Source: Citrobacter enshiensis
Lineage (GTDB): Bacteria > Pseudomonadota > Gammaproteobacteria > Enterobacterales > Enterobacteriaceae
Direction of reading: 5' to 3'
Length of the DNA: 64,000 nt
Assembly (NCBI RefSeq): GCF_029338175.1
Contig: NZ_CP119862.1
Location: 434,001-498,000 of the forward strand
The notes under the pieces were generated by a model that was not told the DNA's origin, made no database searches, and worked only from the letters and a program-made list of their open reading frames with translations. The position numbers and the translations under genes are program-made. Shown here piece after piece: positions 14,274-26,495 of this stretch (positions are counted from its first letter, which is position 1; every line of letters starts with the position of its first letter).

Positions 14274-14867
14274 ATGACTTCTCTGTATTTAGCTTCCGGT
14301 TCTCCGCGTCGTCAGGAGTTGTTAACGCAGCTTGGCGTCTCTTTTGAACGTATCCTTACCGGTGTTGAAGAAAAACGTCGTGAGGGAGAAAGCGCTCAAC
14401 AGTATGTCTCTCGTCTGGCGCGAGAAAAGGCGCAAGCGGGCGTGGCGCAAACGCCGCGTGATTTACCGGTGCTGGGGGCAGATACCATCGTTATCCTGGG
14501 TGGTGAAGTGCTGGAAAAACCACGTGATGCTGCGCACGCGACGCAGATGTTGCGCAAAATGTCCGGAAAAACGCACCAGGTGATGACTGCCGTTGCACTG
14601 GCTGACAGCCAGTACGTGCTGGACTGCCTGGTGGTGACAGAGGTGACCTTCAGAGCACTGACCGACGAGGACATCGCAGGCTATGTCGCCAGCGGTGAAC
14701 CGATGGATAAAGCAGGTGCATACGGTATTCAGGGGTTGGGTGGCTGTTTTGTCAGGAAGATAAATGGCAGCTATCACGCCGTGGTCGGCTTACCGCTGGT
14801 TGAAACGTATGAGTTGCTGAGTAATTTTAACTCACTGCGTGAGAAAAGGGATACACATGACGGCTGA
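14274..14867 (+). CDS. yhdE: dTTP/UTP pyrophosphatase YhdE (Maf family)
   Basis: House-cleaning nucleotide pyrophosphatase acting on dTTP, UTP and modified pyrimidine nucleotides. It has 197 residues, as in E. coli. The Maf signature is [18 protein letters not shown], followed by [17 protein letters not shown] and [13 protein letters not shown]. It starts 8 bases after mreD, and its 3' end overlaps the start of rng by 11 bases, consistent with a continuous mreD-yhdE-rng message. Confidence 0.95.
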   Translation: MTSLYLASGSPRRQELLTQLGVSFERILTGVEEKRREGESAQQYVSRLAREKAQAGVAQTPRDLPVLGADTIVILGGEVLEKPRDAAHATQMLRKMSGKTHQVMTAVALADSQYVLDCLVVTEVTFRALTDEDIAGYVASGEPMDKAGAYGIQGLGGCFVRKINGSYHAVVGLPLVETYELLSNFNSLREKRDTHDG

Positions 14868-16326
14868 ATTGTTGGTAAACGTAACGCCATCGGAAACACG
14901 AGTGGCGTACATTGATGGCGGTATTCTTCAGGAAATTCATATTGAACGTGAGGCGCGACGCGGAATAGTAGGCAATATCTACAAAGGTCGTGTGAGTCGC
15001 GTACTTCCGGGTATGCAGGCGGCTTTTGTAGATATTGGACTGGATAAAGCCGCATTTCTTCACGCTTCAGACATTATGCCACACACCGAGTGCGTGGCCG
15101 GTGAGGAACAAAAAAACTTCACCGTACGTGACATCTCTGAGCTGGTGCGTCAGGGGCAGGATCTGATGGTACAGGTGGTTAAAGATCCGCTCGGCACCAA
15201 AGGCGCCCGCCTGACCACGGACATTACGCTGCCTTCCCGTTATCTCGTCTTTATGCCGGGTGCGTCACACGTTGGCGTTTCTCAGCGTATTGAAAGCGAA
15301 GCCGAACGTGAACGCCTGAAAAATGTGGTCGCTGATTATTGCGACGAGCAGGGCGGATTTATCATTCGTACGGCGGCGGAAGGGGTATGCGAAGAGGATC
15401 TGGCATCAGATGCCGCCTATCTCAAACGCGTCTGGACCAAAGTCATGGAGCGCAAAAAGCGCCCGCAAACCCGCTATCAGATGTATGGCGAACTGGCGCT
15501 GGCACAGCGTGTTTTACGTGATTTTGCCGACGCACAGCTCGACCGGATCCGTGTGGATTCGCGCCTGACTTACGAGGCACTGCTGGAATTCACCGCAGAA
15601 TATATTCCAGAAATGACCAGCAAGCTGGAGCACTACAGTGGACGTCAGCCCATTTTTGATCTCTTTGATGTCGAAAATGAGATCCAGCGGGCACTGGAGC
15701 GTAAAGTTGAGCTGAAATCTGGCGGCTATCTGATTATCGATCAGACTGAAGCCATGACCACCGTTGATATTAATACTGGCGCGTTTGTCGGGCATCGAAA
15801 CCTCGATGACACCATCTTCAATACCAACATTGAAGCGACGCAGGCCATTGCCCGGCAGCTGAGATTGCGCAATCTGGGCGGGATTATCATTATCGATTTT
15901 ATCGACATGAATAATGAAGATCACCGACGCCGCGTGCTGCATTCACTGGAGCAGGCGCTCAGCAAAGATCGCGTGAAGACCAGCATCAACGGCTTTTCGC
16001 AGTTGGGGCTGGTGGAGATGACGCGCAAGCGTACGCGTGAAAGTGTGGAACATGTGCTATGCAATGAGTGTCCGACTTGCCATGGGCGCGGTACGGTGAA
16101 AACGGTCGAAACCGTCTGCTACGAGATTATGCGTGAAATTGTCCGCGTTCATCATGCTTACGATTCAGACCGATTCCTGGTCTATGCTTCTCCTTCCGTT
16201 GCGGAGACGTTGAAAGGCGAGGAGTCGCATGCGTTGGCAGAAGTGGAAATCTTCGTCGGCAAGCAGGTCAAAGTGCAAATTGAACCGCTCTATAACCAGG
16301 AGCAATTTGACGTGGTCATGATGTAA
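14857..16326 (+). CDS. rng: Ribonuclease G
   Basis: Endoribonuclease of the RNase E/G family that matures the 16S rRNA 5' end and degrades some mRNAs such as adhE. It has 489 residues, as in E. coli. An S1-like domain ([23 protein letters not shown]) is followed by the catalytic DNase I-like domain with [20 protein letters not shown] and IIIIDFIDM, and the zinc link [11 protein letters not shown]. The ATG at 14857 gives [13 protein letters not shown]; an in-frame alternative start lies six codons upstream. Confidence 0.97.
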   Translation: MTAELLVNVTPSETRVAYIDGGILQEIHIEREARRGIVGNIYKGRVSRVLPGMQAAFVDIGLDKAAFLHASDIMPHTECVAGEEQKNFTVRDISELVRQGQDLMVQVVKDPLGTKGARLTTDITLPSRYLVFMPGASHVGVSQRIESEAERERLKNVVADYCDEQGGFIIRTAAEGVCEEDLASDAAYLKRVWTKVMERKKRPQTRYQMYGELALAQRVLRDFADAQLDRIRVDSRLTYEALLEFTAEYIPEMTSKLEHYSGRQPIFDLFDVENEIQRALERKVELKSGGYLIIDQTEAMTTVDINTGAFVGHRNLDDTIFNTNIEATQAIARQLRLRNLGGIIIIDFIDMNNEDHRRRVLHSLEQALSKDRVKTSINGFSQLGLVEMTRKRTRESVEHVLCNECPTCHGRGTVKTVETVCYEIMREIVRVHHAYDSDRFLVYASPSVAETLKGEESHALAEVEIFVGKQVKVQIEPLYNQEQFDVVMM

Positions 16327-16335
16327 ACAGGCAAT

Positions 16336-16364
16336 AAGCCGCAGATAACTGGCGGCTTGTTTTT
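16336..16364 (+). terminator. Probable intrinsic terminator after rng
   Basis: AAGCCGC (16336-16342 region) pairs with GCGGCTT (16352-16358), followed by GTTTTT. It lies in the 58-base gap before yhdP and may end or attenuate the mre-rng transcript. Confidence 0.6.
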
Positions 16365-16384
16365 GGGTAGACAAGGAGAGACGC

Positions 16385-19300
16385 GTGAGGCGATTGCCGG
16401 GGATATTATTGCTCACTGGAGCCGCGCTCGTCGTTGTCGCAGCGCTGCTGGTCAGTGGACTGCGCCTTGCGTTGCCCCATCTGGACAGCTGGCGACCGAC
16501 GATCCTTACCAGGATTGAGTCGGCAACGGGGATCCCTGTTGCTGCCAGCCAACTGAGCGCCAATTGGCAAAACTTCGGTCCCACACTCGAGGCGAGGGAT
16601 ATTCACGCCAGGCTGAAAGATGGCGGTGAACTCTCCGTAAAGCGCGTCACACTGGCCCTGGATGTCTGGCAAAGTCTGCTGAACATGCGCTGGCAGTTTC
16701 GCGACCTGACCTTCTGGCAGTTGAATATCCGCACCAATACGCCGATCCAACGCAACGAGAGCAGTGACGGGTTTGAAACCAACCGCATTAGCGATCTCTT
16801 CCTGCGCCAGTTTGATCACTTCGATCTGCGCGACAGCCAAATCAGTTTTCTCACCCTTTCAGGCCAGCGCGCTGAACTGGCGATCCCGCAACTTACCTGG
16901 CTAAACGGCAAAGACAGACACCGCGCCGAAGGGCAGGTTAGCCTCTCCAGTCTCACCGGACAGCATGGCGTAATGCAGGTTCGTATGGATCTGCGAGACG
17001 ATGAAGGGCTACTGAACAATGGCCGGGTCTGGTTACAGGCTGATGACATCGACGTGAAGCCGTGGCTGGGTAAATGGATGCAGGACAATGTGGCGTTACA
17101 GACGGCACGTTTTAGCCTGGAAGGATGGATGACGCTTAGCAAAGGCGAAGTCTCCGGCGGCGATATCTGGCTCAAACAGGGCGGTGCGACCTGGAAGGGT
17201 GACAATAATGCGCACTCCTTTTCCGTCGACAATCTGACCGCGCATATCAGCCGCGAACAGCCCGGTTGGCAATTTTATATTCCGAATACCAGCATAACGC
17301 TGGATAACAAGCCCTGGCCGCGTGGGGCGCTGACTTTAGCCTGGGTTCCGGAACAGGAAGTGGGCGGGCAGAACAATAAACGTAGTGATGAATTACGTAT
17401 TCGAGCCAGTAACCTTGAACTGTCCGATATGGATGGGTTGCGCCCTGTCGTCGCAAAACTCTCCCCTGCCCTGGGCGACATCTGGCAAGCCACACAGCCG
17501 AGCGGAAAGATTGACATCCTGGCGCTGGACATTCCCTTACAGGCGACTGAAAAAACCCGCTTCCAGGCCTCATGGAATGATCTGGCCTGGAAACAATGGA
17601 AACTGTTACCCGGTGCGGAGAATTTCTCCGGCACGCTGTCGGGGAGCGTTGAAAATGGCGCGCTGACGGCCTCGATGCAACAGGCCAAAATGCCGTATGA
17701 AACCGTTTTCCGCGCACCCCTGGAAATTGAACATGGCGTAGCGACATTGAACTGGCTGAAGAACGATAAAGGTTTTCAGTTAGACGGGCGAAATATTGAC
17801 GTTAAGGCAAAAGCTGTCCATGCGCGCGGTGGTTTCCGTTATCTGCAACCTGCGGGCGATGAACCCTGGCTAGGCATTCTGGCGGGCATCAGCACGGACG
17901 ACGGTTCTCAGGCCTGGCGCTACTTCCCGGAAAACTTGATGGGCACTGCGCTGGTCGACTATCTCAGTGGCGCGATTCAGGGTGGCCAGGCGGATAATGC
18001 CACGCTGGTCTATGGCGGTAATCCGCGTCTGTTCCCGTATAAACATAACGAAGGTCAGTTCCAGGTACTGGTGCCGCTGCGTAATGCGAAATTTGCGTTT
18101 CAGCCGGACTGGCCCGCGCTGACAGATCTCAATATTGAGCTCAACTTCCTGAACGATGGCCTGTGGATGAAGACCGATGGCGTCAATCTGGGCGGCGTCA
18201 GGGCCAGCAATTTGACGGCGAATATCCCTGACTACAGCAAAGAAAAACTGCTGATTGATGCGGATATCAAGGGGCCAGGTAAAGCGGTCGGTCCCTATTT
18301 CGACGAAACGCCACTGAAGGATTCTCTCGGCGCGACGCTGGAACAACTCCAGATTGACGGTGATGTGAATGCTCGCTTACATCTCGACATCCCGCTGGAT
18401 GGTGAGCAGGTGACGGCGAAGGGCGATGTTTCATTGAACAACAATAGCTTGTTCATTCAACCGCTCGACAGCACGCTGAAAAATCTGACTGGCAAATTCA
18501 GTTTTGTGAATGGCAATCTCAAGAGCCAGCCGCTGACGGCAAACTGGTTTAATCAGCCGTTGAATGTGGATTTCTCTACCAACGAAGGCGCGAAAGCCTA
18601 TCAGGTTGCGGTCAATCTCAAGGGCAACTGGCAGCCAACCCGCATGGGCGTGCTGCCAGAGCAAGTCAATGGTGCGTTAAACGGCAGCATGGCGTGGAAC
18701 GGCAAAGTGGGGATCGATCTCCCGTATCACGCAGGTGCGACGTACAACATCGACATGACAGGCGATCTGCGGAATGTAAGTAGTCACTTACCTGCACCGT
18801 TAAATAAACAGCCCGGTGAGCCGTTGCCTGTGAATATTAAAGCAACGGGTAACTTGCAGAGTTTCGACCTGACAGGCAGCGCAGGCAATAAAAACCATTT
18901 TAATACGCGCTGGCTGCTGAATCACAAATTGACGCTGGACCGCGCTATCTGGACAACCGACAGCCACACAACGCCGCAACTGCCGGAGAAAGAAGGCGTC
19001 GAACTAAACCTGCCGGCCATGGATGGTGCAGAATGGTTGGCGCTGTTCCAGAAAGGTGCGGCAGATAATGTCGGTGCCAATGCAAATTTCCCTCAGCGTA
19101 TTACGCTGCGTACGCCTTCTCTGTCACTTGGCGGGCAGCAGTGGAATAACCTGAGTATTGTCTCAGAACCTTCGCCGAATGGCTCTCAGGTCGCCGCACA
19201 AGGGCGAGAGATCAACGCCACGCTGGCGATGCGTAATAACGCGCCATGGCTGGCAAATATTAAGTACCTCTATTACAACCCGAGCGTAGCGAAGAGTAGC

Positions 19301-20191
19301 GGAAGTGCGCCGTCACCGTCACCGTCACCGTTCTCGTCGAATGACAGAGTGAGTTTCCGTGGCTGGCCGGACGTACAACTGCGCTGTGAAGAGTGCTGGA
19401 TGTGGGGACAAAAATACGGGCGTATCGACGGGGATGTTGACATCAAAGGCGACACGCTGACGCTGTCTAACGGGTTACTGGATACCGGTTTCGCCCGACT
19501 GACGGTAGACGGCGAGTGGGTGAATATCCCAGACCGTGAACGCACATCGTTTAAGGGTAAACTGCGCGGTAGCAAGATTGACGCCGCTGCGGGATTCTTT
19601 GGTTTCTCAACCCCTATTCGCAATGCGTCGTTTAATGTGGACTACGATCTGCACTGGCGTAACCCGCCGTGGCAGCCCGAAGAAGCCTCGCTTAACGGTA
19701 TTTTAAAAGTGCATCTTGGCAAAGGTGAAATCACGGAGCTGAGTACTGGTCATGCCGGTCAATTACTGCGTTTGCTGAGCTTTGATGCCCTGTTGCGTAA
19801 GCTGCGTTTTGATTTCAGTGACACCTTTAACGAAGGTTTTTATTTCGATTCCATTCGCAGCACGGCGTGGATTAAAGACGGTGTTCTGAATACAGACGAC
19901 ACGCTAGTGGATGGCCTGGAAGCCGATATCGCCATGAAGGGGTCGGTGAATCTGGTGCGTCGGGAGCTCAATCTGGAGGCGGTTGTGGCACCGGAGATCT
20001 CCGCGACGGTAGGCGTAGCGGCTGCGTTTGCGGTTAACCCAATCGTCGGCGCGGCAGTGTTTGCCGCCAGTAAAGTGCTGGGGCCGTTGTGGAGCAAAGT
20101 GTCGATTCTGCGCTACCGCATCACGGGTCCGGTAGACAAACCGCAGATTAACGAAGTCCTGCGCCAGGCGCGTAAAGAAAGCCCGCAATGA
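16385..20191 (+). CDS. yhdP: AsmA-like phospholipid transport protein YhdP
   Basis: Very long envelope protein (1268 residues) of the AsmA-like/bridge-like group. In E. coli YhdP works with TamB and YdbH to carry phospholipids to the outer membrane and also affects enterobacterial common antigen behaviour. One N-terminal transmembrane helix (about 7-28) is followed by a long periplasmic beta-strand-rich body and the conserved C-terminal DUF3971/AsmA-like portion. The start is GTG at 16385 with AAGGAG upstream. A Ser-Pro repeat near residue 975 is unlike the E. coli sequence. Confidence 0.95.
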   Translation: MRRLPGILLLTGAALVVVAALLVSGLRLALPHLDSWRPTILTRIESATGIPVAASQLSANWQNFGPTLEARDIHARLKDGGELSVKRVTLALDVWQSLLNMRWQFRDLTFWQLNIRTNTPIQRNESSDGFETNRISDLFLRQFDHFDLRDSQISFLTLSGQRAELAIPQLTWLNGKDRHRAEGQVSLSSLTGQHGVMQVRMDLRDDEGLLNNGRVWLQADDIDVKPWLGKWMQDNVALQTARFSLEGWMTLSKGEVSGGDIWLKQGGATWKGDNNAHSFSVDNLTAHISREQPGWQFYIPNTSITLDNKPWPRGALTLAWVPEQEVGGQNNKRSDELRIRASNLELSDMDGLRPVVAKLSPALGDIWQATQPSGKIDILALDIPLQATEKTRFQASWNDLAWKQWKLLPGAENFSGTLSGSVENGALTASMQQAKMPYETVFRAPLEIEHGVATLNWLKNDKGFQLDGRNIDVKAKAVHARGGFRYLQPAGDEPWLGILAGISTDDGSQAWRYFPENLMGTALVDYLSGAIQGGQADNATLVYGGNPRLFPYKHNEGQFQVLVPLRNAKFAFQPDWPALTDLNIELNFLNDGLWMKTDGVNLGGVRASNLTANIPDYSKEKLLIDADIKGPGKAVGPYFDETPLKDSLGATLEQLQIDGDVNARLHLDIPLDGEQVTAKGDVSLNNNSLFIQPLDSTLKNLTGKFSFVNGNLKSQPLTANWFNQPLNVDFSTNEGAKAYQVAVNLKGNWQPTRMGVLPEQVNGALNGSMAWNGKVGIDLPYHAGATYNIDMTGDLRNVSSHLPAPLNKQPGEPLPVNIKATGNLQSFDLTGSAGNKNHFNTRWLLNHKLTLDRAIWTTDSHTTPQLPEKEGVELNLPAMDGAEWLALFQKGAADNVGANANFPQRITLRTPSLSLGGQQWNNLSIVSEPSPNGSQVAAQGREINATLAMRNNAPWLANIKYLYYNPSVAKSSGSAPSPSPSPFSSNDRVSFRGWPDVQLRCEECWMWGQKYGRIDGDVDIKGDTLTLSNGLLDTGFARLTVDGEWVNIPDRERTSFKGKLRGSKIDAAAGFFGFSTPIRNASFNVDYDLHWRNPPWQPEEASLNGILKVHLGKGEITELSTGHAGQLLRLLSFDALLRKLRFDFSDTFNEGFYFDSIRSTAWIKDGVLNTDDTLVDGLEADIAMKGSVNLVRRELNLEAVVAPEISATVGVAAAFAVNPIVGAAVFAASKVLGPLWSKVSILRYRITGPVDKPQINEVLRQARKESPQ
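19310..19333 (+). repeat. In-frame hexanucleotide repeat in yhdP
   Basis: CCGTCA is repeated three times (19310-19327) followed by CCGTTC, coding alternating Pro and Ser. The unit is a multiple of three, so slippage would change protein length without a frameshift. Confidence 0.8.
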
Positions 20192-20248
20192 TTTGACGGG
20201 GGCGAGTAATTGCCCCAATCTCAGTAAATAGATCTTCTACCGCAGTAA

Positions 20249-21712
<1,464 letters not shown>

Positions 21713-21720
21713 TTGTCAGA

Positions 21721-21802
21721 GGCCGGATGGCGGCTGATGCCTTATCCGGCCTACGAAATTTGTTCCTGCTCCAGGCCCGATAAGCGTAGCGCCATCGGGC
21801 CT
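21721..21802. repeat. REP pair between tldD and aaeR
   Basis: Two palindromic REP-type units, 21721-21751 (GGCCGGATGGCGG to TCCGGCC) and 21773-21802 (AGGCCCGATAAGCG to CGGGCCT), lie between convergent genes. They can end transcription or protect mRNA 3' ends. Confidence 0.8.
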
Positions 21803-21806
21803 GTTA

Positions 21807-22736
21807 TTACTTTTCCTTCCCTCTGCCGTACATCCCCTGAAACAGCTTCGCCACGTCGACAAAGTAGTCTGTCAGATAGTTGATCACTACCTGCACTTTT
21901 AAGGGCAGTTTGTCTTTTTCGGTGTACAGCGCGTAGACCGGACGAGGATCTGACTGATAACGGGGCAGCAAGATCTCAAGCTCTCCCCGATTGATCTCAT
22001 TGATCACCCACATCAGCGGGACGTAGGCGATCCCGGCACCAACCGTCAGCCAGCGGCTGAGCGTCATAGGATCGTTGGTCACGAATCTTCCCTGGGGGAT
22101 TAGCCGGGTGGAGATCCCTTCCGGGGCGATCAGCTCAAATTCGTTATCCGGTCGCACGCTGTATTCCAGCCAGGAGTGGTTGCTGAGATCGGCGGGCTTT
22201 TCCGGTACGCCAAATTGTGCGAGATAGCTTTTTGCGGCGCAGACCACCATCGGCATTGCTCCCAGACGGCGAGAAAACAGGCTCGAGTCCTGCAACGCGC
22301 CGACCCGAATCACGACGTCCAGACCGTCGGCAATCAGGTCAGGAGCTGGAATACCTGTTACCAGATTCACCGTGAGCCCAGGGTATTCCTTCAGCATCCT
22401 GGCGGTCAGTCCGGCAAGGACATTTTGCGCCATGGTTGAAGAACAGCCGATGCGCAACGTACCGATAGGGGTGTTGTTAAACGCATAGAGCTGCTCATGC
22501 ACATCCTGGACTTCATGCAACATTCGGCGGCAGCCCTGGTAGTAAATTTTACCGGCTTCGGTAAGGCCAATGCTGCGTGTACTGCGGTTCAGCAGCTTCA
22601 CCTGCAGTTCATCTTCCAGTTTTGCCACGGTCTGGCTAATGGAGGAGACGCTCATTTGTAGCTGTCTGGCAGCGGCGGTAAAGGAGCCAAATTCGACCAC
22701 TTTGGCAAACACCGACATCCGTTTTAATCGTTCCAT
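21807..22736 (-). CDS. aaeR: LysR-type regulator of the aae efflux operon
   Basis: Transcriptional activator of aaeXAB in response to aromatic carboxylic acids. It has 309 residues, as in E. coli. The N-terminal winged HTH reads FGSFTAAARQLQMSVSSISQTVAKLE, followed by a LysR substrate-binding domain. It is divergent from aaeX across a 182-base control region, the usual LysR arrangement. Confidence 0.94.
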   Translation of the reverse strand: MERLKRMSVFAKVVEFGSFTAAARQLQMSVSSISQTVAKLEDELQVKLLNRSTRSIGLTEAGKIYYQGCRRMLHEVQDVHEQLYAFNNTPIGTLRIGCSSTMAQNVLAGLTARMLKEYPGLTVNLVTGIPAPDLIADGLDVVIRVGALQDSSLFSRRLGAMPMVVCAAKSYLAQFGVPEKPADLSNHSWLEYSVRPDNEFELIAPEGISTRLIPQGRFVTNDPMTLSRWLTVGAGIAYVPLMWVINEINRGELEILLPRYQSDPRPVYALYTEKDKLPLKVQVVINYLTDYFVDVAKLFQGMYGRGKEK

Positions 22737-22751
22737 TATTCACTCTGGCTT

Positions 22752-22773
22752 AAAAGTGATTTAGATCACATAT
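22752..22773. promoter_or_regulatory. CRP-like site between aaeR and aaeX
   Basis: AAGTGATTTAGATCACAT is close to the CRP consensus (TGTGA-N6-TCACA), with the right half perfect and the left half GTGAT. It lies about 20 bases upstream of the aaeR ATG and 150 bases upstream of aaeX, so it could affect aaeR most directly. Confidence 0.5.
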
Positions 22774-22918
22774 TATAGATAACAGCATAACAGTTACGCT
22801 AATATATTATTATTCAAATAACAGCAGTGTCGCTCTCGCCTGGCTTTCCTTGCCCTTCTCTGCGGCGACATTGGCTAATAACTCTATCGCCTGCACTCTC
22901 TCTACAATCAAGGTCAAC

Positions 22919-23122
22919 ATGAGTCTGTTTCCCGTTATCGTGGTGTTTGGGCTGTCCTTCCCACCGATATTTTTCGAACTTCTTTTATCACTGGCGATTT
23001 TCTGGCTGGTGCGCCGGGTGCTGGTACCGACAGGTATCTATGATTTTGTATGGCATCCGGCGCTGTTTAATACCGCGCTCTATTGCTGCCTGTTTTATCT
23101 GATATCGCGCATGTTTGTTTGA
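22919..23122 (+). CDS. aaeX: Small membrane protein AaeX
   Basis: A 67-residue DUF1656 protein with two transmembrane helices, the first gene of the aromatic carboxylic acid efflux operon. It is identical to E. coli AaeX over almost its whole length ([20 protein letters not shown]). Its biochemical role is not established. The ATG at 22919 gives the family N-terminus; the frame extends upstream, but without conservation. Confidence 0.95.
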   Translation: MSLFPVIVVFGLSFPPIFFELLLSLAIFWLVRRVLVPTGIYDFVWHPALFNTALYCCLFYLISRMFV

Positions 23123-23129
23123 GGCTGAA

Positions 23130-24062
23130 GTGAAAACACTAACAAGAAAAATCTCCCGCACGGCCATTACGCTGATACTGGTCATTCTGGCGTTCATCGC
23201 CATTTTTCGTGCCTGGGTCTATTACACCGAGTCACCGTGGACGCGTGATGCGCGTTTCAGCGCGGATGTTGTGGCTATCGCGCCAGATGTGGCAGGGCTT
23301 ATCACCCATGTGAATGTTCGCGATAACCAACTGGTGAAAAAGGATCAGGTGCTGTTTACCATCGATCAGCCACGTTATAAAAAGGCGCTTGAAGAGGCCG
23401 AAGCCGATGTGGCGTATTACCAGGTGTTGTCGCAGGAAAAACGCCAGGAGGCCGGTCGACGTAATCGTCTTGGCGTTCAGGCGATGTCTCGTGAAGAGAT
23501 CGATCAGGCCAACAACGTTCTGCAAACCGTATTGCATCAGCTCGCGAGAGCGCAGGCCACTCGTGACCTGGCGAAATTAGATCTCGAACGGACCGTTATT
23601 CGCGCACCGGCAGACGGTTGGATAACCAACCTGAACGTCTATACCGGTGAGTTTATTACCCGTGGTTCCACGGCAGTTGCTCTGGTGAAACAGAACTCTT
23701 TTTATGTCCTGGCGTATATGGAAGAAACCAAGCTGGAGGGCGTTCATCCGGGCTATCGTGCGGAAATTACGCCGCTGGGCAGTAATCGGGTGTTAAAAGG
23801 AAGTGTGGACAGCGTGGCGGCGGGGGTCACAAATGCCAGCAGTACCCGCGATGCGAAGGGCATGGCGACCATTGATTCCAACCTCGAATGGGTGCGACTG
23901 GCGCAGCGTGTTCCGGTGCGGATCCGTCTTGATGACCAGCAGAACAATCTCTGGCCAGCAGGTACAACGGCGACTGTCGTGATCACCGGCCAGCAGGATC
24001 GTGATGAAAGTCAGGATTCCTTCTTTCGCAAATTAGCGCATCGTCTGCGCGAGTTTGGTTAA
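23130..24062 (+). CDS. aaeA: p-Hydroxybenzoic acid efflux membrane-fusion subunit AaeA
   Basis: Periplasmic adaptor (HlyD/EmrA type) of the AaeAB pump. It has 310 residues, as in E. coli. An N-terminal transmembrane helix (about 12-30) is followed by split lipoyl halves around a helical hairpin ([22 protein letters not shown] and [22 protein letters not shown]) and a beta-barrel. The start is GTG at 23130, 7 bases after the aaeX stop, chosen to give the family N-terminus [13 protein letters not shown]. Confidence 0.95.
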   Translation: MKTLTRKISRTAITLILVILAFIAIFRAWVYYTESPWTRDARFSADVVAIAPDVAGLITHVNVRDNQLVKKDQVLFTIDQPRYKKALEEAEADVAYYQVLSQEKRQEAGRRNRLGVQAMSREEIDQANNVLQTVLHQLARAQATRDLAKLDLERTVIRAPADGWITNLNVYTGEFITRGSTAVALVKQNSFYVLAYMEETKLEGVHPGYRAEITPLGSNRVLKGSVDSVAAGVTNASSTRDAKGMATIDSNLEWVRLAQRVPVRIRLDDQQNNLWPAGTTATVVITGQQDRDESQDSFFRKLAHRLREFG

Positions 24063-24067
24063 TCATG

Positions 24068-26035
24068 ATGGGGATGTTCACCATCGCCAGCCAACACGTT
24101 CGCTTTGCGATAAAGCTGGCGTGCGCGATTGTGCTGGCTCTGTTTGTTGGCTTTCACTTTCAGCTTGAAACGCCGCGCTGGGCAGTACTGACTGCGGCAC
24201 TTGTTGCGGCGGGGCCGGCATTTGCTGCCGGAGGCGAACCGTATTCCGGCGCCATCCGCTATCGCGGTATGTTGCGCATCATCGGAACCTTTATCGGTTG
24301 TATCGCCGCGCTGGCGATCATCATCACCATGATTCGCGCACCGCTGCTGATGATTCTGGTGTGCTGTATTTGGGCGGGATTTTGCACCTGGATCTCCTCT
24401 CTGGTGCGTCTTGAAAACTCCTACGCGTGGGGGCTTTCGGGGTATACCGCACTCATTATCGTCATCACTATTCAAACGGAACCGCTATTGACGCCGCAGT
24501 TCGCCCTTGAGCGCTGTAGCGAGATTGTGATTGGCATCGTCTGTGCCATCGTCGCGGATCTGATTTTCTCTCCACGATCGGTGAAGCAAGAGGTTGATCT
24601 TGAACTGGATAATCTGCTCATCGCGCAGTATCAACTGATGCAACTGTGCATTAAGCACGGTGACAGTGAGGAAGTGGACCGGGCCTGGAGCGCGCTTGTA
24701 CGGCGTACTGCGGCACTGGATGGCATGCGCAGCAATCTGAACATGGAGTCCTCGCGCTGGGGGCGTGCTAACCGACGTCTGAAGGCGCTCAATACGCTCT
24801 CTCTGACGCTGATCACGCAATCCTGCGAAACCTATATGATTCAAAATACGCGTCCGGAATTGATCACCGATACGTTTCGTGAGTTGTTTGAAACCCCCGT
24901 TGAAACTGCGCAGGATGTTCACCGGCAGCTCAAGCGCATGCGTCGCGTGATCGCCTGGACGGGTGAGCGGGAAACGCCGGTGACCCTGTACACCTGGGTC
25001 GGGGCAGCCACGCGGTATCTGTTATTGAAACGCGGTGTGGTGGGTAATACGAAAATCAGTGCGACCGAAGAAGAGATTTTACAGGGCGAGCCCGTGGTGA
25101 AGGTGGAGTCTGCCGAGCGTCACCATGCGATGGTCAACTTCTGGCGCACCACCTTGTCATGCGTGCTGGGGACGTTGTTCTGGCTGTGGACAGGATGGAC
25201 GTCTGGTAGCGGAGCGATGGTGATGATTGCGGTAGTGACCTCACTGGCGATGCGATTGCCGAATCCGCGAATGGTCGCGATCGACTTTATCTACGGGACG
25301 CTGGCGGCGCTGCCGTTGGGGTTACTCTATTTTCTGGTGATCATCCCTAACACCCAACAAAGTATGTTGCTGCTCTGTCTGAGTCTGGCGGTACTGGGAT
25401 TCTTTCTGGGAATCGAAGTCCAGAAACGCCGCCTGGGTTCGATGGGGGCACTGGCGAGCACCATTAACATCATTGTGCTCGACAACCCCATGACCTTCCA
25501 TTTCAGCCAGTTTCTGGACAGCGCATTGGGGCAGATTGTCGGCTGTATGCTGGCGTTTATCGTGATCTTACTGGTGCGGGATAACTCTCGTGACAGGACC
25601 GGTCGCGTGTTGCTCAATCAGTTTGTTTCGGCGGCCGTCTCGGCGATGACCACCAATGTTGTTCGCCGTAAGCAAAACCATCTTCCGGCACTCTATCAGC
25701 AGCTGTTTTTGCTGATGAACAAATTCCCTGGGGATTTACCCAAGTTCCGTCTGGCGCTGACGATGATCATTGCGCATCAACGTCTTCGTGACGCGCCGGT
25801 TCCGGTGAATGACGATCTCTCTATTTTCCACCGTCAGCTTCGCCGTACCGCCGATCGCGTGATTTCCGCCAGTAGCGACGACAAGCGTCGGCGATACTTC
25901 GGACAACTTCTTGAGGAACTCGATATCTATCAGGAAAAACTGCGCATCTGGGAAGCGCCACCGCAGGTCACGGAACCGGTAAAACGACTCTCTGGCATGT
26001 TGCATAAGTATCAGCATGCCCTGACGGATAACTAA
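24068..26035 (+). CDS. aaeB: p-Hydroxybenzoic acid efflux pump subunit AaeB
   Basis: Inner-membrane pump subunit of the FUSC/ARAE family that exports aromatic carboxylates. It has 655 residues. Two repeated membrane modules (about 10-165 and 360-510), each with several helices, are separated and followed by cytoplasmic regions. It follows aaeA by 5 bases and ends the operon. A second ATG one codon upstream (24065) would add one methionine. Confidence 0.95.
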   Translation: MGMFTIASQHVRFAIKLACAIVLALFVGFHFQLETPRWAVLTAALVAAGPAFAAGGEPYSGAIRYRGMLRIIGTFIGCIAALAIIITMIRAPLLMILVCCIWAGFCTWISSLVRLENSYAWGLSGYTALIIVITIQTEPLLTPQFALERCSEIVIGIVCAIVADLIFSPRSVKQEVDLELDNLLIAQYQLMQLCIKHGDSEEVDRAWSALVRRTAALDGMRSNLNMESSRWGRANRRLKALNTLSLTLITQSCETYMIQNTRPELITDTFRELFETPVETAQDVHRQLKRMRRVIAWTGERETPVTLYTWVGAATRYLLLKRGVVGNTKISATEEEILQGEPVVKVESAERHHAMVNFWRTTLSCVLGTLFWLWTGWTSGSGAMVMIAVVTSLAMRLPNPRMVAIDFIYGTLAALPLGLLYFLVIIPNTQQSMLLLCLSLAVLGFFLGIEVQKRRLGSMGALASTINIIVLDNPMTFHFSQFLDSALGQIVGCMLAFIVILLVRDNSRDRTGRVLLNQFVSAAVSAMTTNVVRRKQNHLPALYQQLFLLMNKFPGDLPKFRLALTMIIAHQRLRDAPVPVNDDLSIFHRQLRRTADRVISASSDDKRRRYFGQLLEELDIYQEKLRIWEAPPQVTEPVKRLSGMLHKYQHALTDN

Positions 26036-26043
26036 ACACGGAA

Positions 26044-26072
26044 AAGCCGACGCCAAAAGCGTCGGTTTTTTT
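26044..26072 (+). terminator. Intrinsic terminator of aaeXAB
   Basis: CCGACGC (from 26047) pairs with GCGTCGG (to 26065) around a CAAAA loop, followed by seven T residues (26066-26072), just after the aaeB stop. Confidence 0.9.
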
Positions 26073-26159
26073 ATGGCTATACTTAACCGATGTGCAGGAA
26101 TAGTCGTGGCGGGTAGTTTGGTGGGTTGCGAAAGCGCTTACCGGAGGTGGTGGCGGGTA

Positions 26160-26432
26160 ATGAATATCTATACCTTTGATTTTGATGAGATAGAAAACCA
26201 GAGTGATTTTTACCGTGAGTTTGCGCGGATGTTTGGTATTGCCAGAGAACAGATCAGCGATCTGGATTCTCTGTGGGAGATAGTGATCGGCGAAGTGTTG
26301 CCGTTACCGCTGGAAATAGAGTTTGTTCATCTACCTGAAAAACAGCGCCGACGTTATGGAGCGTTGATTTTGCTGTTCGATGAAGCAGAAGAAGAGCTGG
26401 AAGGGCAGTTACGTTTTAACGTTCGGCTCTAA
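26160..26432 (+). CDS. yhcO: Barstar-family protein YhcO
   Basis: A 90-residue acidic protein of the barstar (ribonuclease inhibitor) superfamily, matching E. coli YhcO. Features are [35 protein letters not shown] and the tail [15 protein letters not shown]. Barstar proteins neutralise barnase-like RNases, but no barnase partner gene is visible near here and the physiological target is unknown. Confidence 0.9.
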   Translation: MNIYTFDFDEIENQSDFYREFARMFGIAREQISDLDSLWEIVIGEVLPLPLEIEFVHLPEKQRRRYGALILLFDEAEEELEGQLRFNVRL

Positions 26433-26442
26433 GCGTCAGGCA

Positions 26443-26468
26443 TAAAAAAGCCCCCGACAGGAGGGGGC
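26443..26468 (-). terminator. Terminator of the yhcN-type genes
   Basis: GCCCCC/GGGGGC stem (26450-26455 with 26463-26468) followed on the minus strand by a six-T run, 28 bases after the stop of the 88-residue yhcN paralogue. It may also serve the convergent yhcO gene. Confidence 0.85.
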
Positions 26469-26495
26469 GAAATCGTCGGGCTAGACGACAAGGGT

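Noticed and set aside
26160-26432. Toxin-antitoxin pair based on the barstar-like yhcO
   Set aside because: No barnase-like RNase gene is adjacent; neighbours are aaeB and yhcN paralogues.
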